Source of the DNA: Austropuccinia psidii | Lineage: Eukaryota; Basidiomycota; Pucciniomycetes; Pucciniales; Sphaerophragmiaceae | DNA length: 64,000 bases | Direction of reading: 5' to 3' | NCBI GenBank assembly: GCA_023105745.1 | Contig: JALGQZ010000013.1 | Coordinates: 625,001 to 689,000 of the forward strand | Shown: positions 1 to 10,807 of the stretch, piece by piece | Position numbering within the stretch: position 1 is the first letter of the stretch | Layout: each line of letters opens with the position of its first letter | The notes under the pieces: generated by a model | Database searches by the model: none | What the model was told of the DNA's origin: nothing | What the model saw: only the letters and a program-made list of their open reading frames with translations | Made by a program: the position numbers and the translations under genes

Positions 1-1859
1 ATAAGGTGCTATAGAAAGAAAAAACAATCAGAATAATTATGAAACTTTGAAAACCCTAATACATGAAGAAAAAATCTAAGTTTTGAATTTTTTCTTTTTG
101 AAATAGATGTATAAGCATAGTTTTCTTATTATCTTTGAAGCTTACCTCTGATATTAAATAAATGTGAATATCAAAGTCATAAACATGCTCAAATGATTCA
201 TTTCTTTGATTTATTGATTTAATTAAAGATAAAGGATCTTTTATACCACCTCTTAAATAAGCAATTAGTAGTAGTATTTCCATAAATTAAAATTATTATA
301 CAAAGTGATAGAAGGTAGTAATATATTTTTAAAACCTGTATTTGTTTCATTATTATCTTTAAATGAGAGGTAGAATTATTTAAGCTAAGAGTATAGCTTT
401 CAAGTAAAATTATCATAGTAAATATTATTCTTATGAATATCACAATTGAAAGGGGAGGAGCTTTCATATAATATACAGTGAGCGTATCCTATCAAACTGA
501 AAAACAATAGAAATATTAGACATTGTTTAATATTCCAGTGGCTTGGAATAACCTGAAATATTACCAGAAATTAATCCTTGGGTTCAACCTAATTCAGAGG
601 AAGGGTCAAAGCTAAGTCTAATACAGCTCAAATATTATTTTCAAGTTCAACACCTGCTGTAAGGTGTAGCCACTTCGCTCATGGTGATTGATGATCAAAG
701 TTGAGGTATTAAATGATACTTTTAATTGAAAAAAATGATCTATGATTAGGCTTAAAGTGATAATGAAAAACCTATATTTCTTGAGCTGGGCTCCTTAAGG
801 CTCAAGCTACAAGGATTAATTAAACCTGATCATTTTCTAAGCATATGAGGTCAGCAGATTGAAGCTATAGATATAGATTTAAATAAATGGTTTGATCATC
901 ACATAAGCATAATAAAACCTTAGAACATAACTTATTCTAATAAAAAAAACTCTATAAACATATATTAAAGTAATCTTCTTCAATTGGAAAAGGTTTGCTT
1001 GTTGAGGTATGCTTCCGTTCCCTCTATTTTTCCCTTAGATGCTACAAAAAAAATATTATAAGTTAATATTCAGCATCCTTCATCCTTTGGAATTAGCAAT
1101 AAAATATCTCAAAGAGTAAAGCCAACTAATAAGTCACATTAATGTTTATTTTAATTTCTCAATATTTATCTGAATTTTGTAAAACTCCCCTAAAACTCTC
1201 AAATACAAGTTGTGGAAAAAATAATAAGAAGTACCTTGAGGTGAAAATCAGTGGTGAGTATGTTTTGAATTTTGTGATTGGCCAATAACCATTTATTTGG
1301 AGGTTTTTTAGATTCCCCTCTAAGTATACTGAAAAACCCCCTCTTAATTAAATAATAAATGAATTATTCAATTTTTTGGCTATTTTAATTAGGGATATTG
1401 ATTCATAGCTCCCCATAAGTCTATCAACAAAAAATAACTATGATAAAAATGGTAATATTGAATCTTGTGTTTTTAATGAATGAAGTTTTCTTTAATTCTT
1501 CTCATCGAGAATTAAATTATTTTTATTTATTCTTGGGATATTTGGTTTTATAATTGATGTATTTTCTAAAGTCACTCTTAATACTGTGATTATTTTATTA
1601 ATTATCTCAAATTCAAGGTTCATGGAGTAATACTATTAAGGAAAAGCTAGAAATTTAAGGGTAAGATGAGCTCATAAATTAATTTAGAGTTGATATGAGG
1701 GTCATATAATTGGTCATGATTAATTTATATTATCATTTCTATCCCACCAGATTAAACTGGAGCCTTTCCACTAAAGCTATGGAATACCACATAACCCTCT
1801 ACATTAAATTCTGATTCCAGAATTAAATATGAAATTTCATTTGAATTCTTAGACTCCTC

Positions 1860-1942
<83 letters not shown>

Positions 1943-2049
1943 GTTTATTATTTTTATCATTTTATTAATCTATGGATTTACTTTTTATGTTTTTATTATT
2001 TTGAGATCTTTATTTTTAGTATGATTATTATTTTTTCTTCTTTCTATAG
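1..2049. other. AT-rich intergenic DNA, no gene seen
   Basis: I find no convincing coding exon, RNA gene or intact mobile element here on either strand. The longest open frames (about 75-82 codons, minus strand, first 470 bases) are hydrophobic or lysine-rich strings typical of AT-rich noncoding DNA. The segment may hold the decayed 3' end of the old Ty3 relic whose coding part begins near 2050, but I could not define its LTR. Confidence 0.6.
1860..1942. repeat. (TTA)n microsatellite
   Basis: An uninterrupted TTA/TAT trinucleotide tract of about 83 bases, roughly 27 units, bounded by CTCT on the left and TGTTTATT on the right. It is the longest perfect short tandem repeat I noticed and is probably length-polymorphic. 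Confidence 0.95.
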
Positions 2050-2538
2050 TTTTCTTTCTATTATTAATTCAAATAGCCTTCTGAGAGCTCATCTTGACAA
2101 AATTCACCCTCACATTCTTCATTCTCTTCTAAGTCTTAGTACGATTCTTTTGTTTTAAATATTGAATAAAATCCTTTTATCTTACTTTCTGAAAGTATTT
2201 TAAATCAATTTTTTCAATCTGATTCTCCAAGATCATTTGTAACCTACCTTATCTGTCTTATAACCCTGTATTTCCCATTAAGACTTTTTTTAAGTTCTAA
2301 TTCCCCTTGATACTTTAGCTTTATACAAAAAACAAGCGCAACTTACCCTGTTTTCAGTGGCTCTCTAGTGTGATGTGATACCCTCTTGTTCCAATAATTT
2401 ATTTAATTTTCTATTTCCTTTTTTCCTAATTTTTACTTTTCAAAAAATTGAGTAGCTCTCAATTTTAATAATTATTTTTTAATTATATATTATTAAACTC
2501 CATTTCTACGTAAATTTTTGATTCTATTTCCATTGATA
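2050..2538 (-). pseudogene. Tail of decayed Ty3/Gypsy integrase (distal half of a split relic)
   Basis: Read on the minus strand, this segment gives broken frames that match the C-terminal region of Ty3 integrases: an INYWNKR-like motif, then REPLKTG, a LVFCIKL-like string, and NGKYRVIRQI, which corresponds to the usual NGPYRVI box. Stops and frame changes are frequent, so it is dead. It is the continuation of the relic at 12252-14560. When the Gypsy-1 insertion and one copy of its ATACT duplication are removed, a PFELKFG motif on the right flank continues in frame into VLSMEIESK on this side, as expected for one interrupted integrase. Family assignment rests on motif recognition; exact ends are uncertain. 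Confidence 0.7.
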
Positions 2539-3478
2539 ATACTTGTCAGCCTGTGACTCAAAACCAGAGCACAAGCATGACAGCTAAAATACCATAAACC
2601 AATGGTATAGCCAAAATACCACCAAAACATGGAACTGGGCCAAATTAGCTCAAAAGGTATCAGAAGAAAGAGGAAAACTCACCTTTTTCTGAAAATATAA
2701 GTCCCATCACCATAGGACAAGAAATAACAAAGTTATTCCTGCTCAAAGTTATTGCTGAGCATAAACCTTAATTTTCACCTCTCATCTAAAATCTAGAAGG
2801 AGAGGCTTAACCCCATCAAATGGGTATTCAAAATGAAGCTCTAAGCCAGGGCTATCTAATGGTGCTAGCCAAACTGAGCTAGCACCAGTATTACTTGAGT
2901 TATGGTCAAATTCAGACCAAATAAGGGTGAACAAAACATTCACCTCTCATCTAACTTTTACAGTTTTAGTGTGAGATACCTAAAGTGGGTTTTTTTTGGA
3001 AAGAGCACAATCAGGGCTATCTGATGGTGCCATCCATTTCCTCATAGCTCAACTACAACAGAAGTTATTGGCCAAACAAGCTTAATACAGCTTTTGCCCA
3101 GACCACGCCAATGTACAAAAATACTTGTACATGGGATAACTTTGTCATATTTAATGATAGCCATGTCAAGTTGGGTACCATTGTGTAGAGCTCATACAGA
3201 GCTATTCAATGAACCAACTTTGAGCTTGATATCTCAAAAACTGACAGAGGTATGACCATTTTAAGGTCAAAATCCCACCTGCTGTCAGATACAGCCTTAC
3301 CATGGGATAATATCCCATAACCATGAATATGAGGTGTCAAATAGACAAAGAAGCATGTTTTTACTTCAATACCTCATATGTCAGTCAATACTGGGGTCCC
3401 ATACAGTTTCTGTACAGCATTCTACGCGTCATACACGTCAGAATCAGGCTGTGAGGTCCCCAGATGAAAATTTTCACC

Positions 3479-3536
3479 CTGTATTGGTGAAATCCGCCCA
3501 GATGTGGTTTCAAAACCACATCTGAGCCCAATACAG
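3479..3536 (+). other. Nested perfect inverted repeats in LTR
   Basis: An outer pair CTGTATTGG (3479-3487) and CCAATACAG (3528-3536) encloses an inner hairpin AGATGTGGTT (3500-3509), TCAA loop, AACCACATCT (3514-3523). The same structure is conserved in the 3' LTR. Its position about 100-160 bp before the TATA-like box suggests a regulatory or RNA-structure role; that role is inference. Confidence 0.8.
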
Positions 3537-3637
3537 AGTATACAGGCTGTTTGCAAACCACAAGCCTGTCATAGAGAGTGAAAAATCTTCACTTCCTCTA
3601 TGTGGAAAGGTCTAGCAGCCTTTCCACCTCAATTTCA

Positions 3638-3647
3638 GGATAAAAGG
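3638..3647 (+). promoter_or_regulatory. TATA-like box of Gypsy-1 LTR
   Basis: The string GGATAAAAGG lies about 340 bases before the LTR end, at a position suited to a U3/R promoter. No start-site data are available; alternatives in this AT-rich LTR cannot be excluded. The downstream 400 bases lack ATG, as expected for a retroviral-type leader. Confidence 0.5.
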
Positions 3648-3982
3648 AGGGCTTTTCACAGCCAAAAACCTTTCCTCATCCTGCTCTTGAATAACCTACG
3701 TAGTAAACTGTCAAAAACAGTTTTACTCTTGGTTAATAATCAGGTATAATTATAAACTTAATTATTGTAGTCTTTGTTATTGTAACCCAACAGATAAAAC
3801 TGCACCCAGGGCTTTCAGCAGCGCTCACCACCACTATATTTCCATAGTAAAGCCCTTAAAATCCCAATTCAATCATCTTTTATCAACCTTTTATCTTTAA
3901 AAATCTATTTTTTACCGTGTCACAGTCATAGTTTTAGTTGTAAATAGCCTTATTACCTCTTCAACATAGACTCAGCCTGACA

Positions 3983-4926
3983 TTTTGGGGGCCTGGCTGT
4001 GTTTTAAATCTTTTTTTGGACCTTATAAGTAAGTCTTTTCTCTCTTTATGACTTATTAACCAGTGTTTTATCTTTTTTTAGGCGTAATTTCTCTATTTAA
4101 AAATATATTTTATATATATTTATCTTTCTTTATATATATACTCATATTATAAGAGTATTTTTCACGTGGCTAATACCCACTGAATATAACTATTTTTGGC
4201 GTGTTTTGTATATAAAAACACATAAGCCATCAATAAGTCCTGTATTCTTGACTGAATAAGGACACCTCTGACTGAAAAACCATCAGTTGAGGCGTGGATT
4301 AAGTGTATTGTTAACTCAATAACACTTATACAAAAACCACTTGTACAGAATACACTTGAAAACCACAAGTGTATCTGTGGGATACTGGCACACAAACAGT
4401 GTGACAGGGTACCAAAAGCTGTAATTCTGACGTGGAATTGTTGATTCAATTACACTGTCACTATACAGGGCACATTGTAGTAACATACAAGCCCAGAGGC
4501 CAATCTTAGACGTGCAAAACCAGCATTTTTAAGAAGTCTTAACTGACATAAGTCCTCCCTTTTCTGCCTTGATTTCAGTGGAAGAAAATTACATCCCACT
4601 TGAGACCCAGTCACAGGCCAACACACCAGTGACACCCTCAGAACCAGAGGGCAGCAAGGGCAAAGGAAAGAGGCACAGTGAAGGTCTCATCACAGCCAAG
4701 AAGTGGACACTAATAGCCACTCAGAGAAGTAGAAAACCACAAAACTCTGCATCCATACAAGGTAAACCAACCTTAACCACTTGTACAGGAAAGATTACAA
4801 TTATTAACCCAGTTGTAACTTCCACAGGCAAACTGCCCAAGTCAGCAGACAGTAAATTTGTACAAGGCACAGTAAAAGGTAAATACCCTAGGAACATAAA
4901 GTTTTTGACTGCTTGCAAACACTGAT
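3983..4926 (+). other. Almost ATG-free leader of Gypsy-1 with splice-like signals
   Basis: Between the LTR and base 4926 I find only one ATG on the sense strand, at 4048, opening a three-codon reading frame. That ATG lies between a perfect GTAAGT donor (4029) and a TTTTTTTAG acceptor (ending 4081), so a 53-nt intron could remove it. A second strong acceptor (CTGAC branch motif at 4543, pyrimidine tract, CAG ending 4578) precedes an open frame. A third candidate intron, 4879-4946, has GTAAAT at its start, a CTGAT branch motif near 4922 and CTCAG at its end. The next ATG, at 4927, opens the Gag-Pol frame and lies inside that third intron. No transcript data support these introns; they are read from sequence signals alone. 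Confidence 0.6.
3986..3997 (+). other. Candidate tRNA primer binding site
   Basis: Three bases after the 5' LTR comes TGGGGGCCTGGC, a GC-rich stretch starting with TGG as expected for pairing with a tRNA ending in CCA. I could not assign the tRNA species. Confidence 0.55.
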
Positions 4927-5647
4927 ATGTCCCCTGTATACCTCAGAGACCTTGGCTTCCAAAGGAACCAGCCAGAGGATAGAGGAGGATTGTCCAGAAC
5001 CAGAAGACCTGAAAGAGGACACCCTGGACACAGTGGTGGATGGCAAAACAATGAGGGAGATAATATCAACCTTGCCATTCACACTCCAATTCAACAGAAA
5101 CCTCAAACCAGAGGACTGGAAGGATATAGATCAAGTTCTTCAGATCCACCAACTCCTCAAAGATTTATTTCAATGGAGAATGGACAACAAGAGGTTCAAC
5201 CTAGCAACTCACTGGGCAGAACTGGGATCAAGTTGCCAGAAGATCTGTCTCAAAGAGATAGACTTCAAAGACCTTATGGTAATCACCAAGGGTTGGAATC
5301 CTACCAGGCAGCACAGACTCCTGGAGGCAAGGGCACAGAGGATAAGGGAAAATCAAGCCACTATCCTAGCTATAGAAGAACAGTTGACCCAGACAGGGCC
5401 TACTCAGATTCCTTCAGGTTCACAAGGAGCAGGCCAAATCAACTCTCCAGTGGCTTCACACCATTCAGAAACCAGCAGATCAGTGGCCAAGAGTCACCAT
5501 TCTTCACAATTCCAGGAAGTTTCCAGGAGAAGACAAGGAAACAAGGGCAAGAACAAAACCTCCTTCAACCAGAGGAGGAAAGAGTCAGACCCCATGATCC
5601 AGAAGCTGTTGGATTTGGTAAAGGAAGTACACAAGAACCAGAAGTAG
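4579..5647 (+). CDS. Gypsy-1 Gag-region protein from a spliced frame (putative)
   Basis: Two open blocks join cleanly if a 68-nt intron (4879-4946) is removed: exon 4579-4878 and exon 4947-5647, phase preserved across the junction (about 336 residues in total). The upstream exon has no ATG and is preceded by a good splice acceptor, so its true start is unknown. If only the downstream block is translated, the first suitable start in this frame is ATG 5051, giving 198 residues. That ATG overlaps by ATGA the stop of a tiny four-codon reading frame starting at 5040, a layout that could permit reinitiation. The product is hydrophilic, with a KDLMVITKGWNPTR segment and a basic, Q/S-rich C-terminus. 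I recall similar predicted proteins in A. psidii, not a named domain. It overlaps the 4927-5805 frame for about 700 bases. Confidence 0.5.
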
Positions 5648-5805
5648 TTGTAAACCACTCTAGAATCAGTAGTCCTAGTAATAGAAACATTACCCCCACT
5701 CAGACTGAAAATAACATTGTCACATCTGAGAGTAACATCAACAGTGATACACTGTGGTTACAAGTGTCCCAATATGCTGAACAATCTGCAAAGCAATTTG
5801 CATAA
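4927..5805 (+). CDS. Gypsy-1 N-terminal Gag frame, ended by in-frame TAA
   Basis: The first ATG after the nearly ATG-free leader opens this 292-codon frame. It is in the same phase as the 1651-codon Gag-Pol frame, from which it is separated by a single TAA (5803-5805) and seven further codons. The protein is rich in Q, R, S, P and N with no recognisable domain until a short helical segment near the end (LWLQVSQYAEQSAKQFA) that continues across the stop into the coiled-coil start of the next frame. This suggests that the two were one Gag-Pol polyprotein. From memory, related copies in A. psidii read through here. Whether TAA is a recent nonsense mutation or is suppressed cannot be told from one copy. 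Confidence 0.65.
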   Translation: MSPVYLRDLGFQRNQPEDRGGLSRTRRPERGHPGHSGGWQNNEGDNINLAIHTPIQQKPQTRGLEGYRSSSSDPPTPQRFISMENGQQEVQPSNSLGRTGIKLPEDLSQRDRLQRPYGNHQGLESYQAAQTPGGKGTEDKGKSSHYPSYRRTVDPDRAYSDSFRFTRSRPNQLSSGFTPFRNQQISGQESPFFTIPGSFQEKTRKQGQEQNLLQPEEERVRPHDPEAVGFGKGSTQEPEVVVNHSRISSPSNRNITPTQTENNIVTSESNINSDTLWLQVSQYAEQSAKQFA

Positions 5806-5826
5806 ATTAAAGCTAGCCAAGAGAGG

Positions 5827-8800
5827 ATGAGACAAACTCAAGCCTCCTTGGAACAAATAGTTAAGAATCTTCAAGAAGGATATGCTCAACTGAGCAAAGC
5901 CTCTGAAGAATCCAACAAAAGACTGAACCAAGTCTTTGAAGAACAACACCACAGCACAAGGGACAGGGAGTGTCTGGATCAAGACATTAACAAATTGTTT
6001 CATGCCTATCATAGCTTGAAGCCCCAACCACAAGGCCAAGCTATGGAGAATCCATATCAACCAGATGACATCAAACCAGATGCCATGTTGTTGAATAAGG
6101 CAAGATCTCCATCACAATACCAGGATGGAGATGGCATGTCTTATTCAGAGAAGGAAGCCTTGAAACAGCTTCCTGAAGCCTCAAACTGGCCCAAATTCTC
6201 TGGATCAGGAGAATATGATCATATGGAACTCATAGATTATATTGATGGACTCTTCATTGATGTACCCAGCATACCAGACTACTGGATTATTGCTAGACTG
6301 AATACTGCATTTAAAGGTCATGCAAGTATATGGTACACAGAAATGAAAGAAATCCATGGCAGAAGAAACTGGCCATGGTGGAAGAGTCAAATAATCCAAA
6401 AGTACAGTAATGGAACTTGGATATGGAAAAAAACCATGTCATTTGAAAATGACAAATACTCTGTGGACAAAGATCCATATGAGTGGTGTCTCAGACAGTC
6501 TAAAAGACTTAAAGCCATTGATCCTCAGATGAACATCCAGATGAGGAATCACAAACTTCTGACACAACTGTCAGGAGAATTAGAGCATGCAGTGAAATGC
6601 AGATGCAACCAAAATTGCACTCTAGATGACATAGCCAATACCTTACAAGACATAAGGAAAAGGACTAATATAGGGAAATTCACTCCATATAGAAGCAGTA
6701 GTTTCAAAGAGAAACAACCTTTCAGGGTGGAGCTTAAAGACAAACCCAGAGAAAGAGTGGCAGAAGTGGCAAAGAAGAAGAATTCTTGTCACAATTGTGG
6801 TTCAACAGACCACTATGCCAACAACTGTCCAAAAGCAAAGAAAAAAGTCTATGCTATAGAAAAAGTCCCTGAAGAAGAACCTCCAACAGAGGATTCTGAA
6901 TCAGACTCTATGGGAGATGCCATCAGAGAACCATCTGATGATGATCAAGACCCAAGAGAGGAATTTCTAGTGGAATACCAAGAGGAAACCCCACTGGAAA
7001 TCCAGGATATACAGTTAGAAGCAGGCATGCCACAGGACACTGCCAACAAGAACTTGTGCAAACACACACAAGATGCACAGACATTCCTGGTTACACCAAC
7101 CAAAGGAATGGCATATATACATGGAACAGCCACAAAAATGACTGTATGTATTGACAATGCTCAGCACCCACTGATCATTGACAGTGGAGCACATTGCTCC
7201 ATAGTGGCCAGAAATTATCTGGATAACCATTTCCCTAACTGGGAAAAACAGCTCTTGCCCACTAAGGCAAAGAACTTCAAAAGTGCGTCAGGGAAGATGA
7301 CTGCCATTGGGACAATTATCAAAGAGATAATTATACCCCACAGGAAGGGTAATATCAGACTCAACCCAGAGTTTGTAGTGCTTGAAAATGCCCACATCCA
7401 AGGGTTTTTACTGGGAACAGATTACCAGAGGATGTATGGCATAGATATTTACAACAGTAAAAACAGGCACATTACCATTGGTACCAACAAGGAAAAGAAA
7501 TTTTCACTTGATATATACCACATATCTTCACAGGATCCACTAGAAGAGCTCTTGAAGGAATTCAAGGAGGGACAGTTTAGCACTACCCTCACCAGTAAAC
7601 AAAAACTAAGTTTACTGAAGATGCTGAGGAAAAACAGACCAGCATTTGCCATTGGTGAAGAACCACTAGGCAAGATTAAAGGCCATGATATAGAACTATA
7701 TCTGGATGTGGAAAGACCCTATCCACCCATGCTGAGGAGACCTCCTTATCCAGCAAGTCTGGAAACCAGGAAAGAAATTGAAAAACACATCAATGAACTC
7801 CTGGACATGGATGTCATCAGGAAGATTGGACATAATGAAATAGTGGAAATCACCACTCCTGTCCTGATCACCTGGCATGATGGCAAGTCTAGATTGTGTG
7901 GAGACTTCAGAGCCCTGAATAACTACACAAAAGCAGACAGGTACCCTATACCAAGGATACCTCATGCCTTGGATAAACTGGCCAAAGCCAAATACATAAC
8001 CAAGATGGATTGTATGAAAGGCTTCCACCAAAATGGAGTTAAACCAAACTCCATGAAGTTGCTCAGAATAATATGCCATATGGGCATATATGAGTACACC
8101 AGGATGCCATTTGGCATCAAGAATGCACCAGCCCACTTCCAAAGGATGATGGACACCATATTTCAAGAAGAAATAATGGAAGGCTGGATGGTAGTATATA
8201 TTGATGATATCATTATATACTCAGAGACATGGGAAGACCATGTACAATACATAGACAGAGTTCTAAGTAAATGTACACCCATCAATCTGAAAATTTCACT
8301 TAGAAAGTGTAACTTTGGCCAACAAGAGCTACTAGCTCTAGGACACAAAGTCTCAGGCCTTAGTCTGGCAATTGACCAGAACAAAGTAGCAGCAGTACTG
8401 CAAAAGCCAGTACCAAAGAACATCAAAGAGATGCAATCTTTCCTTGGATTTGCTAGCTACTATAGAAACCACATCAAAAGCTTTGCCCACATAACTAGTA
8501 GTTTATACAAGTTATGCTCAAAGGATGTAGTTTTTGAAATAACCACGGAAAGGAGGGATGCATATGAGAGGATCAAATATGAACTCACAAATGCACCTGT
8601 GCTCATCTTGCCTGACTTTGAACTACCATTCAAGTTATATATAGATGCAGCATGCAGCCAAGGCTTGGGAGCAGCCCTTCACCAAAGACAAATTGTGGAT
8701 GGTGAACCAAGAGAAGGTGTAATATGTTACATCTCCAGGCAGCTGAAAGATTCAGGAGCCAGGTATGGGGCCACCCAGACAGAATGTCTATTTCTAGTCT

Positions 8801-10782
8801 GGGCTCTAGAAAAACTCCATTATTATTTGGAGGGTGCAGTCTTTGAAGTCTACACAGACTGCACAGCCTTGAAGTCTTTACTAAACATGAAGACTACTAA
8901 TAGACACATGCTGAGATGGCAAATAGCCATCCAGGAGTATAGAGGGAACATGACCATCATATACAAAGAAGGTAAAAGCCATACCAATGCAGATGGCCTT
9001 AGCAGATGGCCACTGGACAATGTCAAAAGCAATCCAGCTTATGACCCTGAAGTTGCTGCAAAAATTCCTATCCATTTTATGGAAATAAATAGGAAGAAGA
9101 ACTTCAGATTCTCTGAATGGGCACCAGGGATTGGTACCCTTGACAGTGGAAACACTGATTCAGAAGGGACAGAAACCCCCATACTGGGAATAAGTTCCTC
9201 AGAACTGCACAATGAATTTTTCAATGCAGTACTGAAATCATATGCTAAACACAAACAGTGTAGCATACTACTCCAACTCCTTCAACAAAAATACAGGATC
9301 CCAGAACTGGAAACCCAGCTGGAGGAACCCTGGTTGAGGGCCTATAAGGACAATAAATTCTTCCTTATAGATGGCCTGATTTATCACAGAGAAAAGCACA
9401 CCAGTGCACTCACAGTGATAGACAGAGACCACATCTCTTTAATCCTGCAGGAATGCCATGACTGCCCCTACATGGGACACATGAGTGAGGACAGGACTAA
9501 AGAGAGGGTAGAAAGCACAGCTTGGTGGCCCAAGTGGGAGCAAGAGTTGAGTGAATACATCAACACTTGTGAAAGATGCCAAAAGGCAAATAGAAAGCAT
9601 GGGAAGAAATATGGGTTGCTTCAACACATAGAAAAACCCAAACACCCATGGGAAACCATCAACATGGACTGGGTCACAGGACTTGTCCCAGGAGGCAAAG
9701 AAAACTACAATGCCTGCTTAATCATAGTTGATATGTTCAGCAAGAGCATGAGATGTCTACCATGCCATAAAGAGGACACAGCCATGGAAACTGCTCTGTC
9801 ATTTTGGAATAACATCATATCCACCTGTGGAGTCCCTAAGATCATAATTAGTGACAGGGACCCAAAATTCACATCTGAATTTTGGACCAATTTATATGAC
9901 ATGCTTGGCACCAAGCTTGCTTTTTCCACAGCTTACCATCCACAAACAGATGGCCTAGCTGAGAGGATGATCCAAACAATGGAGGACATCCTCAGGAGGT
10001 TCTGTGCCTATGGCATGGAATACAAGGACCATGAGGGATACACCCATGATTGGGTCGCCCTCTTACCAGCAGTCCAACTGGCTTATAATACAAGCCAGCA
10101 CTCTACCACAGGAAAAACACCTGCACTGGTAGAGAAAGGGTGGAATCCCCTGTTACCTGTGGATCACTTGAAGAAAAATCTTCTGACCATCCACCCCACA
10201 TCCAAAGACTTCCATGATATGTGGAAGAAAGCCTGTGATACTGCTGCTAAATGCATAGCTGAGGCCAAAGAGTATAACAAGCAGAGGTGGGACAAATCAC
10301 ATATGGAACCTGACTTCAAGGAAGGGGACCAGGTGTTAGTGTCTACACTGAACTTTAACAATCTCAAAAGGCCCAAGAAGATGAGAGACTCATTTGTAGG
10401 GCCCTTCACTATCATTAAGTTGATAGGGAAGAATGCAGTAGAGGTCAAGCTCACTGAGGAGTTTTCTAGGAAACACCCAGTCTTTCCAGTAAGCCTGGTC
10501 AAACCATACTTCCAAACAGAGGAGGATAAATTCCCCTCCAGGAAGAAAAACATCACTCCACCAGAAATAGTGGAAGTAGAAGACTCTCCTGGACCTGTGA
10601 GTAAAATCATCAGGGCCAGAAAAATCAGACTTAATGGGAAGGATCAGAGACAATATCTAGTCAGATTCAAGAACCAGACAGCTGACAAAGACAAATGGTT
10701 GGCAGAGGATGCCATACCAGATGGGAACCTTCATTTAAGGAGATTCAGAGCCTCTAGGAGGACTGAACAGTCTCATCAATGA
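5827..10782 (+). CDS. Gypsy-1 Gag-Pol polyprotein (CCHC, PR, RT, RNase H, IN)
   Basis: 1651 codons, ATG start. An N-terminal coiled coil (about residues 1-45) is followed by a capsid-like Gag region (about 110-300). The CCHC zinc knuckle C-x2-C-x4-H-x4-C is at residues 321-334. The aspartic protease DSG lies at 452-454. Reverse transcriptase carries YIDD at 791-794. RNase H follows, with catalytic D940 and the NADGLSR motif. Integrase has an HHCC finger and D1281, D1343, E1379, with exactly 35 residues between the last two (DD35E). The C-terminus (about 1595-1640) contains QYLVRFKN and DKWLAED strings resembling a divergent chromodomain, which would place the element among chromoviruses. It would make cDNA from element RNA in a virus-like particle and integrate it. 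All key catalytic residues are intact. Antisense open frames under it are shadows. Confidence 0.96.
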   Translation: MRQTQASLEQIVKNLQEGYAQLSKASEESNKRLNQVFEEQHHSTRDRECLDQDINKLFHAYHSLKPQPQGQAMENPYQPDDIKPDAMLLNKARSPSQYQDGDGMSYSEKEALKQLPEASNWPKFSGSGEYDHMELIDYIDGLFIDVPSIPDYWIIARLNTAFKGHASIWYTEMKEIHGRRNWPWWKSQIIQKYSNGTWIWKKTMSFENDKYSVDKDPYEWCLRQSKRLKAIDPQMNIQMRNHKLLTQLSGELEHAVKCRCNQNCTLDDIANTLQDIRKRTNIGKFTPYRSSSFKEKQPFRVELKDKPRERVAEVAKKKNSCHNCGSTDHYANNCPKAKKKVYAIEKVPEEEPPTEDSESDSMGDAIREPSDDDQDPREEFLVEYQEETPLEIQDIQLEAGMPQDTANKNLCKHTQDAQTFLVTPTKGMAYIHGTATKMTVCIDNAQHPLIIDSGAHCSIVARNYLDNHFPNWEKQLLPTKAKNFKSASGKMTAIGTIIKEIIIPHRKGNIRLNPEFVVLENAHIQGFLLGTDYQRMYGIDIYNSKNRHITIGTNKEKKFSLDIYHISSQDPLEELLKEFKEGQFSTTLTSKQKLSLLKMLRKNRPAFAIGEEPLGKIKGHDIELYLDVERPYPPMLRRPPYPASLETRKEIEKHINELLDMDVIRKIGHNEIVEITTPVLITWHDGKSRLCGDFRALNNYTKADRYPIPRIPHALDKLAKAKYITKMDCMKGFHQNGVKPNSMKLLRIICHMGIYEYTRMPFGIKNAPAHFQRMMDTIFQEEIMEGWMVVYIDDIIIYSETWEDHVQYIDRVLSKCTPINLKISLRKCNFGQQELLALGHKVSGLSLAIDQNKVAAVLQKPVPKNIKEMQSFLGFASYYRNHIKSFAHITSSLYKLCSKDVVFEITTERRDAYERIKYELTNAPVLILPDFELPFKLYIDAACSQGLGAALHQRQIVDGEPREGVICYISRQLKDSGARYGATQTECLFLVWALEKLHYYLEGAVFEVYTDCTALKSLLNMKTTNRHMLRWQIAIQEYRGNMTIIYKEGKSHTNADGLSRWPLDNVKSNPAYDPEVAAKIPIHFMEINRKKNFRFSEWAPGIGTLDSGNTDSEGTETPILGISSSELHNEFFNAVLKSYAKHKQCSILLQLLQQKYRIPELETQLEEPWLRAYKDNKFFLIDGLIYHREKHTSALTVIDRDHISLILQECHDCPYMGHMSEDRTKERVESTAWWPKWEQELSEYINTCERCQKANRKHGKKYGLLQHIEKPKHPWETINMDWVTGLVPGGKENYNACLIIVDMFSKSMRCLPCHKEDTAMETALSFWNNIISTCGVPKIIISDRDPKFTSEFWTNLYDMLGTKLAFSTAYHPQTDGLAERMIQTMEDILRRFCAYGMEYKDHEGYTHDWVALLPAVQLAYNTSQHSTTGKTPALVEKGWNPLLPVDHLKKNLLTIHPTSKDFHDMWKKACDTAAKCIAEAKEYNKQRWDKSHMEPDFKEGDQVLVSTLNFNNLKRPKKMRDSFVGPFTIIKLIGKNAVEVKLTEEFSRKHPVFPVSLVKPYFQTEEDKFPSRKKNITPPEIVEVEDSPGPVSKIIRARKIRLNGKDQRQYLVRFKNQTADKDKWLAEDAIPDGNLHLRRFRASRRTEQSHQ

Positions 10783-10795
10783 TGAGCCTTTTTTT

Positions 10796-10807
10796 AGAGG
10801 GAGGGTA
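10796..10807 (+). other. Polypurine tract of Gypsy-1
   Basis: AGAGGGAGGGTA immediately before the 3' LTR start TGTCAG, the expected plus-strand primer. It begins 13 bases after the pol stop codon and follows a short run of T. Confidence 0.9.

Larger units (their letters stand above)
2544..3982 (+). repeat. 5' LTR of Gypsy-1
   Basis: 1439 bp, TGTCAGCC at the start and CAGCCTGACA at the end; equal in length to the 3' LTR. It is crowded with perfect inverted repeats, for example GGTGCTAGC/GCTAGCACC (2861-2869, 2878-2886) and GTGGAAAGG/CCTTTCCAC near 3602-3628. A GGATAAAAGG box at about 3638-3647 is the best TATA candidate. From there to the end of the LTR I see no ATG on the sense strand. Confidence 0.97.

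Noticed and set aside
3334..3525. 63-codon open frame in the Gypsy-1 LTR, repeated at 11598-11789
   Set aside because: It starts with GTG, ends inside a hairpin and exists twice only because the LTR is duplicated; no domain.
7696..8166. 156-codon minus-strand frame under the reverse transcriptase
   Set aside because: It is the antisense shadow of a conserved coding region, with cysteine/tryptophan-rich composition and no motif. Other antisense frames in 6.2-10.7 kb are of the same kind.
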